Shown: in pieces, positions 50,145-58,587 of the stretch
Numbering within the stretch: the stretch's first letter is position 1
Layout of the letters: each line of letters opens with the position of its first letter
Assembly (NCBI GenBank): GCA_034422455.1
Contig: DAOUJQ010000001.1
Span: 124,001-188,000, forward strand
Direction: 5' to 3'
Length of the DNA: 64,000 nt
Source of the DNA: UBA1127 sp034422455
GTDB taxonomy: Bacteria; Chloroflexota; Dehalococcoidia; Lucifugimonadales; UBA1127
Position numbers and translations under genes: made by a program
Notes under the pieces: model-generated
Told to the model about the DNA's origin: nothing
The model's database searches: none
What the model saw: only the letters and a program-made list of their open reading frames with translations

Positions 50145-51503
50145 ATGATGGCAATCCAGACAGCACAATGGGCGGCTAGCCACACCCTCCAGCCGGAGGG
50201 CCTTCCGGCGGGCGACGGCACGCCCGGCACCTACCACATCTGGACCATCGGCTGCCAGATGAACAAGGCCGACTCCGACCGTCTCGCCGACGCGCTGGAG
50301 CAGCTCGGCCTGACCCCCGCTCCCACGGCCCAGTACGCCGACGTCGTTGTCTTCAACTCGTGCGTCGTGCGGCAGAGCGCCGAGGACAAGGTCGTGGGCG
50401 CGCTCGGCATGGCGAAGGCGCTGAAGCGGCGTCGGCCGGAGCGCATCGTCGCGCTGATGGGCTGCATGGTCGGCCCAAAGAAGGACGCGCTGGAAGCCCG
50501 GTTCGGCCACGTCGACGTCTTCATGCAGCCGCAGCAGTACGCGCCGCTGCTGGAGCTCGTCGGCGAGCGGCTCGGCGTCGACTACGAGGGCTGCATCGGC
50601 CCGCTCACCGACGTCCACGCGGACGTCACCAGCTACATCCCGATCATCCAGGGCTGCGACCTCTTCTGCAGCTTCTGCATCATCCCCTACCGGCGCGGCA
50701 GGCAGGTCAGCCGCCCGCTGCCGGATGTGGTGCGCGAGGCCGAGCTCCTAGCGGCCCGCGGCGTCCGCGAGGTCACCCTGCTCGGCCAGACCGTCGACGC
50801 CTACGGGCACGACCTCCCCGGCGAGGAGGACCTGGCGGACCTGCTGTACGCGCTGAACGACGTGTGCGGGCTGGAGCGCATCCGCTTCCTGACCTCGCAC
50901 CCCATGTACATGAGTGACCGCATCATCAGCGCCGTCGCCGAGTTGCCCAAGGTGTGCGAGCACATCAACCTGCCCGTGCAGGCCGGCGACGACGAGGTGC
51001 TGTCGGCCATGCGGCGGACGTACTCGGCGGACGAGTACCTCTCCACCATCGGGCGCATCCGCGAGACGGTGCCGGGCGTCGCGCTGAGCACGGACCTCAT
51101 CGTTGGGTTCTGCGGCGAGACGGAGGAGGCCTTCGAGGCGAGCTACCGGCTGCTGGAGCAGGTGCGCTTCGACAAGGTGCACGTCGCGCAGTACTCGACG
51201 CGGGAGGGCACCATCGCCCACCGGACACTGACGGACGACGTGCCGCAGGAGGAGAAGCGCCGCCGGCTGAAGGCCGTCGACGTGCTGCAGGAGCAGGTGG
51301 CAACGGAGATCAACGCGCGGCTGCTGGGCGAGACACTCGAGGTGCTCGTCGAGGGCCGCGACAAGGGGAAGTGGCGCGGCAGGACGCGCACGGACAAGCT
51401 CGTGTTCTTTGAGGACGCCGGGGACTTCCACGGGAAGCTGGCCCGCGTCCGCATCACTAGGACATCGCCGTGGTCGCTGCAGGGCGAGCCGGCGGCGGTG
51501 TAG
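50145..51503 (+). CDS. miaB: MiaB-type tRNA methylthiotransferase
   Basis: A 452-residue radical-SAM enzyme. The N-terminal UPF0004 domain carries the auxiliary-cluster cysteines C37 (TIGCQMN), C73 (FNSCVV) and C107 (MGCMVG). The radical SAM cluster is C171-x3-C175-x2-C178 (GCDLFCSFC). A C-terminal TRAM domain follows (TLEVLVEGRDKGKW). It adds a methylthio group to i6A37 in tRNAs reading UNN codons. It sits directly after a tRNA gene, and nadA follows 14 bases later. Confidence 0.92.
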   Translation: MMAIQTAQWAASHTLQPEGLPAGDGTPGTYHIWTIGCQMNKADSDRLADALEQLGLTPAPTAQYADVVVFNSCVVRQSAEDKVVGALGMAKALKRRRPERIVALMGCMVGPKKDALEARFGHVDVFMQPQQYAPLLELVGERLGVDYEGCIGPLTDVHADVTSYIPIIQGCDLFCSFCIIPYRRGRQVSRPLPDVVREAELLAARGVREVTLLGQTVDAYGHDLPGEEDLADLLYALNDVCGLERIRFLTSHPMYMSDRIISAVAELPKVCEHINLPVQAGDDEVLSAMRRTYSADEYLSTIGRIRETVPGVALSTDLIVGFCGETEEAFEASYRLLEQVRFDKVHVAQYSTREGTIAHRTLTDDVPQEEKRRRLKAVDVLQEQVATEINARLLGETLEVLVEGRDKGKWRGRTRTDKLVFFEDAGDFHGKLARVRITRTSPWSLQGEPAAV

Positions 51504-51517
51504 GCGGGAGGAACCAC

Positions 51518-52741
51518 ATGGCCCTTGAACTGACGGTCGCCGACAGTCGACAGCGCAACCCCAGGGTGCCGCTGACGGAGCTGGAGCAGTCCGCCTTCTG
51601 TCAGGTGGAGCCCCTCGTCACGAAGCCCCTGGCCGAGGAGCTGAACGCCGGGGTGCGCTGGCAGCGCCTGCCCAACGAGTACGTCAACCTGACGCCGGAA
51701 CAGCTCGTCGAGCGCATCGAGGCGAACCGCGCTGCGCTGGGCGGCAGCACCGTCATCCTCGGCCACCACTACCAGCGCGAGGACATCATCCAGTTCGCGG
51801 ACTTCCGCGGCGACTCGCTCAAGCTGTCGCAGTTCGCGGCGGAGCGGCAGGAGTCGAACTTCGTCATCTTCTGCGGCGTGCACTTCATGGCGGAGACGGC
51901 GGCGGTGCTCGGCGGCGAGCACCAGCGCGTCGTGCTGCCCAACATCAACGCGGGCTGCTCGATGGCCGACATGGCGCCCACCGGCGACGTGGAGGACTGC
52001 TGGGACGACCTGATGGAGACGCTGGGCGAGGGCTCGGTCATCCCCATCACGTACATGAACTCGACGGCGGAGATCAAGGCGCTGGTGGGCCGCAACAACG
52101 GCGCGGTCTGCACCTCCTCCAACGCCGGCAAGGTGATGGAGTGGGCGTTCCAGCAGGGCAGGCGCGTCCTGTTCCTGCCGGACCAGCACCTGGGCCGCAA
52201 CACCGGTCTGAAGCTCGGCTACCCGCTGGACGACATGCTCGTCTGGAACCCGTTCCGGCCGCTGGGCGGGCACACGGCGGAGGACCTGGAACGGTCGAAG
52301 ATCATCCTGTGGAAGGGCCACTGCTCCGTGCACACGCGCTTCACGCCGGTGCAGGTCGCAAAGGCGAAGGAAGCCTTCCCCGACGTGAACATTCTGGTGC
52401 ACCCGGAGTGCCCGATGGAGACCGTCGAGCTGGCCGACTACGTGGGCTCGACGGAGCTCATCGCCAAGACCATCGGCGAGGCGGCGCCGGGCAGCGTCTG
52501 GGGCGTCGGCACGGAGATCAACCTCGTCAGCCGCCTCGCGCACGAGAACCCGGACAAGACGGTCTTCTGCCTCGACCCGGTCGTCTGCCCATGCTCGACG
52601 ATGTACCGCATCCACCCGGCGTACCTGTTGTGGGTGACGGACGAGCTGCTGGCGGGCCGGGTGCCGAACCAGGTGACCGTCGACGAGGAGACGGCGCACT
52701 ACGCCAAGCTCGCTCTGGACCGGATGCTCACGCTGGTGTAG
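51518..52741 (+). CDS. nadA: quinolinate synthase A
   Basis: A 407-residue protein with GHHYQREDIIQFADF, INAGCSMADMAP, HPECPMETVELAD and VVCPCSTMYRIHPAYLL, including the three cysteines that hold the [4Fe-4S] cluster. It condenses iminoaspartate with dihydroxyacetone phosphate. GGGAGGAACCAC precedes ATG 51518; the in-frame start at 51470 lies in miaB. nadB and nadC follow at 54205 and 56680, with other genes between. Confidence 0.94.
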   Translation: MALELTVADSRQRNPRVPLTELEQSAFCQVEPLVTKPLAEELNAGVRWQRLPNEYVNLTPEQLVERIEANRAALGGSTVILGHHYQREDIIQFADFRGDSLKLSQFAAERQESNFVIFCGVHFMAETAAVLGGEHQRVVLPNINAGCSMADMAPTGDVEDCWDDLMETLGEGSVIPITYMNSTAEIKALVGRNNGAVCTSSNAGKVMEWAFQQGRRVLFLPDQHLGRNTGLKLGYPLDDMLVWNPFRPLGGHTAEDLERSKIILWKGHCSVHTRFTPVQVAKAKEAFPDVNILVHPECPMETVELADYVGSTELIAKTIGEAAPGSVWGVGTEINLVSRLAHENPDKTVFCLDPVVCPCSTMYRIHPAYLLWVTDELLAGRVPNQVTVDEETAHYAKLALDRMLTLV

Positions 52742-52763
52742 GCGTCGCAGCCAAGACAGACAC

Positions 52764-52790
52764 ACGAGGGGCGGGACTACCGCCCCTCGT
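52764..52790 (+). terminator. terminator after nadA
   Basis: ACGAGGGGCGG-GACTA-CCGCCCCTCGT, a perfect 11-bp stem with a five-base loop, 23 bases after the nadA stop. Confidence 0.75.
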
Positions 52791-52811
52791 CATTAGGGCA
52801 ACCCATAGGAG

Positions 52812-53009
52812 GTGATGCATGGCGGAACAAGAGCAGAGTCGCTGGACAGACAACCCATTCCGCGCACGCCGGAGCAGCTGGCATGGTTGGAGAAGCGCAA
52901 CGAGGCCGTGCGCATCTATCGTGAGACGGGCGACGACACGATGGCGATAGAGATTGGATTGTTTCCCCCGCATGACTTTGACCCCAGGTCAGTGGACACG
53001 CGCACATAG
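52812..53009 (+). CDS. small acidic protein, possibly frameshifted
   Basis: An open frame of 65 residues (GTG 52812 or ATG 52815). Its second half, IPRTPEQLAWLEKRNEAVRI and then YRETGDDTMAIEIGLFPPHD, looks like genuine protein. The best ribosome site, AGGAGG at 52807-52812, however, is placed for ATG 52819 in the next frame (MAEQEQSRWTDNP...), which stops after 43 codons. A one-base shift near 52855 would join them. Either the gene is frameshifted or the start is poorly spaced. No family known. Confidence 0.45.
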   Translation: MMHGGTRAESLDRQPIPRTPEQLAWLEKRNEAVRIYRETGDDTMAIEIGLFPPHDFDPRSVDTRT

Positions 53010-53048
53010 CTCCCCGAACTTTCGACAATGGGCCAAGGAGGCAAACTC

Positions 53049-53513
53049 GTGGCAACCACCAGGGCAAGAATCAAGCGGCTCACCCACCTCGTCATCCGCG
53101 TACGGGACGTCGAGCGCTCTGAGAAGTTCTACACGGAGGTCATGGGCTTCCACGTCACCGCCAAGTACCCCGGCATGGTCTTCTACGCGACGGAGGATGA
53201 GCCCACGACGCACGACCTCGCGACGCAGCAGATCGGCATGGACGCGCCGGGCCCGCAGCCTAACCGCGTCGGGCTGTACCACATGGCGTGGCAGGTCGAG
53301 ACGCTGGAGGACCTGCGCGACTTCCATCGCAAGCTGCGGGAGCACGAGGTCCCCATCGTCGGCTATGGCGAGCACGGCCTCGGCTTCGGCATCTACTTCC
53401 TGGACCCGGACGGCAACGAGATCGAGGTCGTGTACGAGCTGCCGAAGGAGCAGTGGCCGGACGGCAAGCCACAGCTTCGGGGGCGGGTGCCGTTTGCGGT
53501 GGAGCTGGACTGA
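53049..53513 (+). CDS. VOC-superfamily (glyoxalase/extradiol dioxygenase-like) protein
   Basis: A 154-residue protein of one VOC domain (two beta-alpha-beta-beta-beta units). It has RLTHLVIRVRDVERSEKFYT with H13, GLYHMAWQVETLEDL and FGIYFLDPDGNEIEVVYEL with a terminal Glu, the H/H/E metal triad pattern of catechol-2,3-dioxygenase-like members. GTG 53049 lies eight bases after AAGGAGG. It probably binds a divalent metal and acts on a small aromatic or dicarbonyl compound. It lies in the nad region, but its relation to NAD synthesis is unclear. Confidence 0.85.
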   Translation: MATTRARIKRLTHLVIRVRDVERSEKFYTEVMGFHVTAKYPGMVFYATEDEPTTHDLATQQIGMDAPGPQPNRVGLYHMAWQVETLEDLRDFHRKLREHEVPIVGYGEHGLGFGIYFLDPDGNEIEVVYELPKEQWPDGKPQLRGRVPFAVELD

Positions 53514-53524
53514 GGGGAGCAGGA

Positions 53525-54208
53525 ATGGAGAGAGGCGGGGGGACAGTCCACGTAGGCAATGAGGTGCCAAAGGCAATCGTCCGGATACTTGATGAAGCAG
53601 AGCAGTACATTGTCGTAGTAACTCCATGGATGAGCCTCTGGCCTGACGTTGACGAGGCAGTTAAGCGGGCACGGACGCGAGGCGTCAAGGACATTCACTT
53701 CATTGTTCGCAGCGGTTATAGGTGGAGCGATGACCAGAAAGAAGATAGATGGTGGTTAGAGGGACAAGGGGCTAGGGTATCTTGGATCCCAGACCTCCAT
53801 GCCAAGATCTATATGAACGAAAAAGCTGTTGTACTGGCTTCCATGAACCTTACGGAGTCCTCCATAGGAAACTTGGAAATCGCCTGTACAGTGACTACGC
53901 CAGTGGAACACGATAAGGTCTGGCACTACGTACATGAGCACATTGCCCCTTTGACGCCAAACAAGAGCTGCTCGATGGCCGCTGGTCCCACGGGAAAAGG
54001 CCCGGTGCAGGCGGGCTTCTGCATTTCGTGTCGCGTGGACATTGCCTTTGACCGAAGGTTTCCGCTTTGCACGGCGCACTTCAGCCTGTGGCAAAACGGA
54101 TTTAGTGGAAACTATTGTCACAAGTGCGGGAAGCGCTTCAGCACTACGAAGGCCAAGCCAGTGTGCTACGCATGCAAAGTAGACCTCAGAGCGGCGGCTA
54201 ACCCATGA
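53525..54208 (+). CDS. PLD-like domain protein with C-terminal zinc ribbon
   Basis: A 227-residue protein. Residues 10-140 look like one phospholipase-D-like unit with an H92-x-K94 motif (DLHAKIYMNEK) and SMNLTESSIGNLE, the HKD region in its 'HxK...N' form. Residues 166-217 hold cysteine pairs C166/C169, C182, C198/C201 and C214/C217, a zinc-ribbon-like array. One HKD per chain implies a dimer. The family includes nucleases and lipid enzymes. The AT-richer coding sequence between nadA and nadB suggests later insertion. It overlaps nadB by four bases. Confidence 0.7.
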   Translation: MERGGGTVHVGNEVPKAIVRILDEAEQYIVVVTPWMSLWPDVDEAVKRARTRGVKDIHFIVRSGYRWSDDQKEDRWWLEGQGARVSWIPDLHAKIYMNEKAVVLASMNLTESSIGNLEIACTVTTPVEHDKVWHYVHEHIAPLTPNKSCSMAAGPTGKGPVQAGFCISCRVDIAFDRRFPLCTAHFSLWQNGFSGNYCHKCGKRFSTTKAKPVCYACKVDLRAAANP

Positions 54209-55740
54209 CCACCCAGCACTATGACTACATCGTAATCGGCAGCGGCATTGCCGGACTGTACTCGGCGCTATTGGCGGTCGAGCACGGCAGCGTCCTCATC
54301 CTCACCAAGGGCGGCATCGCCGACTGCAACACGCAGTACGCGCAGGGGGGCATCGCGGCCGCCGTCGGGCCCGAGGACTCGCCCAGCTACCACCTCGCCG
54401 ACACGCTGGCGGCGGGCGCGGGGCTGTGCAACGAGGACGCCGCGCGCATTCTCGCCGAGGAGGGGCCGCAGGCGATCTCGGAGCTGGTGCGGCTCGGCGT
54501 CATCTTCGACACTGCCGACGGCGAGGTCGCGCTGGGCCGCGAGGCGGCGCACCGCATGCCCCGCGTGCTCCACGCGGGCGGCGACGCCACCGGCGCGCGC
54601 ATCGAGCTGACGCTGTCCTCGCTGGCCCACCACTCGCGCATCCACGTCCAGGAGTACGTGACCACCACGCGGCTGCTGCTGGACGACGACGGCCAAGTCG
54701 TGGGCGTCGCGGGCCTCGTCGGCGGCGTCGGCGAGGAGGTCGAGTACTTCGCGCCGCACACGGTGCTGGCGACCGGCGGCGCGGGCCGGCTCTACCGCTA
54801 CACGACCAACCCGGAAGTCACCACCGGCGACGGTGTCGCGTTGGCGTTCCAGGCGGGCGCGGCGGTCATGGACATGGAGTTCTACCAGTTCCACCCCACG
54901 GCGTTGCGGCTGCCCGGTGCGCCGCCCTTCCTCATCACGGAGGCCATGCGTGGCGAGGGCGCGGTGCTGCGCAACAATCGCGGCGAGGCCTTCATGCCCG
55001 GCTACCACCCGCAGGGCGACCTTGCCCCGCGCGACGTGGTGTCGCGGTCGCTGCTGGAGGAGATGCGTCGCACGGGCGACGGCCCCGTCGTGCTCGACGC
55101 GACGCACATGCCCGCCGAGCGGCTGGCCGCGCGCTTTCCCAGCATCTACAAGACGTGCCTGACCCACGGGCTGGACATCACCCGCGAGCCGGTCCCGGTG
55201 TCGCCCGCGGCCCACTACATGATGGGCGGCGTGCTCACCAACACGGACGGCGAGACGACATTGCCCGGCCTCTACGCCTGCGGCGAGGTCGCGTGCACGG
55301 GCCTGCACGGCGCGAACCGCCTGGCGAGCAACTCGTTGCTGGAGACGGTGGTGTTCGGGCAGCGTGTCGTGCGGCGGACGCTGGAGGGCGGCTGGAGCGG
55401 CCCCCGGCCGGAGGGCGCGTACGCGTTGCATGCCGAGCCGGTGTTCAACGGCGCGCCGTCGCTGGAGCGGCTGCAGGCGTTGAATTGGAGCAATGTGGGC
55501 ATCGTGCGGTCGCGGGAGGGTCTGGAGGAGGCCGCGGGCGTGTTCGCGTCGTGGGAGGCGTCGGCGCCCAGCGGCGGCGACCGGGCAGCGCGGGAGCTTG
55601 CGAACATGGTCACGCTGGGTAGACTCATGGCTGAGTCGGCGCTCGTGCGGGAGGAGAGCCGCGGCGCGCACTACCGCACGGACTTTCCCGAGACGTCGGA
55701 CGCGTGGCTGCGCCACACGGTGTTCATGAAACCGCAATAG
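54205..55740 (+). CDS. nadB: L-aspartate oxidase
   Basis: A 511-residue FAD enzyme of the succinate-dehydrogenase/fumarate-reductase flavoprotein family. It has the dinucleotide loop VIGSGIAGLYSALLA, TKGGIADCNTQYAQGGIAAAVG, HRMPRVLHAGGDATG, FYQFHPTALRLP, and HGANRLASNSLLETVVFG near the C-terminal catalytic part. It oxidises aspartate to iminoaspartate for NadA. The start overlaps the PLD-like gene by four bases. The MBL gene lies between it and nadC. Confidence 0.94.
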   Translation: MTTQHYDYIVIGSGIAGLYSALLAVEHGSVLILTKGGIADCNTQYAQGGIAAAVGPEDSPSYHLADTLAAGAGLCNEDAARILAEEGPQAISELVRLGVIFDTADGEVALGREAAHRMPRVLHAGGDATGARIELTLSSLAHHSRIHVQEYVTTTRLLLDDDGQVVGVAGLVGGVGEEVEYFAPHTVLATGGAGRLYRYTTNPEVTTGDGVALAFQAGAAVMDMEFYQFHPTALRLPGAPPFLITEAMRGEGAVLRNNRGEAFMPGYHPQGDLAPRDVVSRSLLEEMRRTGDGPVVLDATHMPAERLAARFPSIYKTCLTHGLDITREPVPVSPAAHYMMGGVLTNTDGETTLPGLYACGEVACTGLHGANRLASNSLLETVVFGQRVVRRTLEGGWSGPRPEGAYALHAEPVFNGAPSLERLQALNWSNVGIVRSREGLEEAAGVFASWEASAPSGGDRAARELANMVTLGRLMAESALVREESRGAHYRTDFPETSDAWLRHTVFMKPQ

Positions 55741-55755
55741 CCTGGAAGGTGCCAA

Positions 55756-55802
55756 GCCATCCGTTCGTCCTGAGGGAAATCGAAGGACGAACGGATGGGG
55801 CT
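55756..55802. repeat. dispersed palindrome R1b
   Basis: CATCCGTTCGTCCTGAGGGA then AATCGAAGGACGAACGGATG, a perfect copy of the R1b palindrome with 10-bp arms, in the nadB-MBL gap. Confidence 0.85.
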
Positions 55803-55820
55803 GAAGCGAGGAGGATACCA

Positions 55821-56672
55821 ATGGAACTGACCCTGCTCGGCACGGGCACGCCGATGCCGGACCCCAATCGCTGGGGGCCCGCCAACCACCTGCGCATCGG
55901 CGGGAACACCGTGTTGGTGGACACGGGCAACGGCTGTGTGCGCCGCATGGTGCAGATTGGGCAGGACATGACGGACCTGGACTACATCTTCCTGACCCAC
56001 ATGCACTCGGACCACACGGTTGACCTGATGCACGTGCTCGTCACCGGCTGGATCCGCTACCGGAAGAAGCCCTACACCATCGTCGGCCCCGCGCGCACCA
56101 AGGACTTCGTCGACCGGCTCATTCACGCCTTCGAGGAGGACATCCGCATCCGGCGGCTTCACGACCGCGTGGGCGAGGACGTCATGAACGTGCGCGTCAT
56201 CGAGGTGGACCACGGCGACACCTTCGAGGGCGACGGCTGGCGCGCGACGGCGCTGGAAGTCGAGCACGGCTACGTCAAACCCGCCCTGGGGTTCACGTTC
56301 GAGGAGGACCGCGGCAAGCTGGTCATCTCCGGCGACACGGCCGTCAGTGACGCCATCATCGAGGCCTCGTCCACCGCGGACATGCTGGTCCACGAGCTGA
56401 TGCAGACGCAGCCGCACCGCGGTGGGCCGGCCCCCGACGGCCGCGACTACCACGAGGTCGACCGGGAGGCGCTCACGGAGTTCGCGCGGCGCATCGCCAA
56501 CTCGCACACGTGCCCGCACGGGCTGGCGGAGGTGGCGGAGAAGTCGGGTGTGCCGCACCTCGTCGCCACGCACATGGGCGACGTGGATGTGGGGTGGACG
56601 CGCGAGACGGTCTGCGCGAACTACAGCAACCCGTTCACACTCGGCGAAGACCTGATGAAGTTCACGGTGTAG
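55821..56672 (+). CDS. metallo-beta-lactamase-fold hydrolase (RNase Z/AtsA-like)
   Basis: A 283-residue MBL-fold enzyme. It has LLGTGTPMPDPNR, the HxHxDH site at H60/H62/D64/H65 (THMHSDHTVDL), later ISGDTAVSD, and VATHMGDVDVGW near the end. It resembles RNase-Z-like and arylsulfatase-like MBL proteins; the substrate is not determined. GAGGAGG precedes ATG 55821. nadC begins seven bases after its stop, so the gene is cotranscribed with NAD synthesis. Confidence 0.86.
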   Translation: MELTLLGTGTPMPDPNRWGPANHLRIGGNTVLVDTGNGCVRRMVQIGQDMTDLDYIFLTHMHSDHTVDLMHVLVTGWIRYRKKPYTIVGPARTKDFVDRLIHAFEEDIRIRRLHDRVGEDVMNVRVIEVDHGDTFEGDGWRATALEVEHGYVKPALGFTFEEDRGKLVISGDTAVSDAIIEASSTADMLVHELMQTQPHRGGPAPDGRDYHEVDREALTEFARRIANSHTCPHGLAEVAEKSGVPHLVATHMGDVDVGWTRETVCANYSNPFTLGEDLMKFTV

Positions 56673-56679
56673 ACGAGCG

Positions 56680-57534
56680 ATGATTCTCACGCCGGAAATC
56701 CACGGCCTCATCGACCGAGCGCTGCAGGAGGACCTGAGCATCGGCGACGCCACCACGGACGCGCTGGTGCCGCCGGAACTGCAGGCGACCGCGACGCTGT
56801 TCGCCAAGCAGCCGGGCGTGCTCTGCGGCGTGGAAGTCGCGGAGGCCGTGTTCCGCCGCGTCGACCCGTCGTTGCGGACCGAGCGCGCGCTTGAGGACGG
56901 CGCGACGATGGAGCGCGGCAGCGTGGTCCTGCGGGCGAGCGGCTCGGCGGCGCACCTGCTCACGGCGGAGCGGACGGCGGTCAACTTCGTGCAGCACCTG
57001 AGCGGAGTCGCGACGCTGACGGCAACCTACGTCGAGGCAGTCTCGGGCACCGGCGCCACGCTCATCGACACGCGCAAGACGCTGCCGGGACTGCGGTCGC
57101 TGGAGAAGTACGCCGTCCGGTGCGGCGGCGGGCACAACCACCGCCGAAACCTCGGCGACGGCATCCTCATCAAGGACAACCACATCGCCGCCCTGCGCGG
57201 GCACGGCATGTCCCTCGGCGACATCGTCCGCCGGGCGCAGCAGCGCGCCTCCCACACCATCAAGGTGGAGGTGGAGGTCACTACGCTGGAGGAGGCCGAG
57301 GAGGCGCTCGACGCCGGCGCGGAATTGCTGCTGCTCGACAACATGCCGCCGGACATGATGCGCCGGGCCGTCGAGCTGAACCGCGGGCGAGCGGTGCTGG
57401 AGGCGTCCGGCGGCATCAACTTGGAGACAGTGCGCGCCGTCGCGGAGACGGGCGTCGACCTGATCTCCGTCGGGGCGCTGACGCACTCCGCGCCCTCGGT
57501 CGACATCAGCATGGACATCGAGTACGGGGGGTAG
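56680..57534 (+). CDS. nadC: nicotinate-nucleotide pyrophosphorylase (carboxylating)
   Basis: A 284-residue quinolinate phosphoribosyltransferase. It has LQEDLSIGDATTDAL at the N-terminus, DTRKTLPGLRSLEKYAVRCG with the KTLPG signature, HNHRRNLGDGILIKDNHIA, and VDLISVGALTHSAPSVDIS at the end. It turns quinolinate into nicotinate mononucleotide, completing the de novo path begun by nadB and nadA. It closes the gene group. A dispersed repeat lies after the stop. Confidence 0.94.
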   Translation: MILTPEIHGLIDRALQEDLSIGDATTDALVPPELQATATLFAKQPGVLCGVEVAEAVFRRVDPSLRTERALEDGATMERGSVVLRASGSAAHLLTAERTAVNFVQHLSGVATLTATYVEAVSGTGATLIDTRKTLPGLRSLEKYAVRCGGGHNHRRNLGDGILIKDNHIAALRGHGMSLGDIVRRAQQRASHTIKVEVEVTTLEEAEEALDAGAELLLLDNMPPDMMRRAVELNRGRAVLEASGGINLETVRAVAETGVDLISVGALTHSAPSVDISMDIEYGG

Positions 57535-57540
57535 CCCCTT

Positions 57541-57611
57541 TCTCTGGTCCCGGCGCTCGCCGGGCTCCCTCCGTTCGCCCTGAGCCTGTCGAAGGTTCTA
57601 CGAACGGAGGG
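57541..57611. repeat. dispersed repeat cluster with R1
   Basis: GGTCCCGGCGCTCGCCGGGCTCCC hairpin-like part (57547 on), then CCGTTCGCCCTGAGCCTGTC then GAAGGTTCTACGAACGGAGG, between nadC and dtd. Confidence 0.7.
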
Positions 57612-57621
57612 GCTGGCCCCC

Positions 57622-58089
57622 TCACGCCCCCCGCCGCGGCGTGTGCCGGTCCGCGCTGTCGAGCATGATGGTCACCGGGCCGTCGTTGTGGATGCTCACG
57701 ACCATGTAGCCGCCGAACTCCCCCGTGACGACGTTGGGACACGCCTCCCGGAACAGCTCCACGGTCTGCTCGTACAGCGGCTCCGCGAGCTCCGGCGGTG
57801 CAGCACGGACGAAGCTGGGGCGTCGGCCCTTGCGCGTGTCGGCGTAGAGGGTGAACTGGCTGACGACCATGAGGCTGCCGCCGGCGTCGGCCAGCGAGTG
57901 GTTGAAGCGGCCCTCGTCGTCCGGGAAGACGCGCATGTTGACGGTCTTGTCCACGAGGTGGCGCGCGTCGTCGAGGGTGTCGCCGTCGGTGATGCCGAGC
58001 AGCACGACGAAGCCGGTCGCAATGCCGCCGTAGTCGTGGCCGTCGACGGTGAGGGATGCAGAGGAGACCCGCTGGAGCAGGGCCCGCAT
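57622..58089 (-). CDS. dtd: D-aminoacyl-tRNA deacylase
   Basis: A 155-residue Dtd. It has MRALLQRVSSASLTVDG, VVLLGITDGDT, the SQFTLYADTRKGRRPSF motif (SQFTL) and NDGPVTIMLDS (the NxGPVT motif with the chirality-checking loop). It removes D-amino acids and glycine from mischarged tRNA. ATG 58089 gives the standard N-terminus. The FmdB-like gene is just upstream on the same strand, 11 bases away. Confidence 0.93.
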   Translation of the reverse strand: MRALLQRVSSASLTVDGHDYGGIATGFVVLLGITDGDTLDDARHLVDKTVNMRVFPDDEGRFNHSLADAGGSLMVVSQFTLYADTRKGRRPSFVRAAPPELAEPLYEQTVELFREACPNVVTGEFGGYMVVSIHNDGPVTIMLDSADRHTPRRGA

Positions 58090-58100
58090 AGATGGGCCTG

Positions 58101-58460
58101 CTAGCTGCCGGAGGACTCGGACGCGGCGGGGGCCGGCGCGCTGCCGTGGTCGTGCGTGTGGCTGTGGCCGCCGTGGGAGTGATCGTGCCCGTGGTCGTGC
58201 GAGTGGCCGCCGTGGCTGTGCCCGTGGTCGTCGTCGGAGGAGGACGGGGACGGCGTGTCGCCGTTGCCCAGCGTGCTCTTCTTCTTGCCGTGGTCGTTGA
58301 CGTACCAACCGCTGCCCTTGAAGATCACCGGCACCAGGCTGATCTGCCGCTCGGCAAGCTTGCCGCAGATCGGGCAGTCGGTCATCGTATCTGCGTCAAA
58401 GCCCTGTCGCAGCTCGAAGCGATGGCCGCAGTCGCGGCACAGATAGTCGTATAGTGGCAC
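58101..58460 (-). CDS. FmdB-type zinc ribbon protein with His-rich tail
   Basis: A 119-residue protein. Residues 1-45 form the FmdB/CxxC_CxxC_SSSS zinc ribbon with C8/C11 and C29/C32 (YDYLCRDCGHRF ... MTDCPICG), then FKGSGWYVND (typical of the family). The tail is unusual: after a Ser/Asp stretch, residues about 76-110 are HGHSHGG/HDHGHDHSHGG repeats with some 18 histidines, suited to binding Ni, Zn or Co. It is divergent from the selenoprotein-like gene. The role is unknown, perhaps metal storage or sensing. Confidence 0.85.
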   Translation of the reverse strand: MPLYDYLCRDCGHRFELRQGFDADTMTDCPICGKLAERQISLVPVIFKGSGWYVNDHGKKKSTLGNGDTPSPSSSDDDHGHSHGGHSHDHGHDHSHGGHSHTHDHGSAPAPAASESSGS

Positions 58461-58553
58461 AGTCTCTCACCCGAAATAGAGGTGTATACCTTGTTAGAGA
58501 CTACCAATCTGGCGAATGCCGTGTCAAGCTGAATACTGTTGGGCGGAGCGCGG

Positions 58554-58562
58554 TGGTATACT
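58554..58562 (+). promoter_or_regulatory. extended -10 TGGTATACT
   Basis: TGnTATACT about 26 bases before ATG 58588, followed by the GGAGGGGG ribosome site at 58575. Promoter of the Sec-containing gene. Confidence 0.5.
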
Positions 58563-58587
58563 TGCGCGAAACGTGGAGGGGGCAGTC

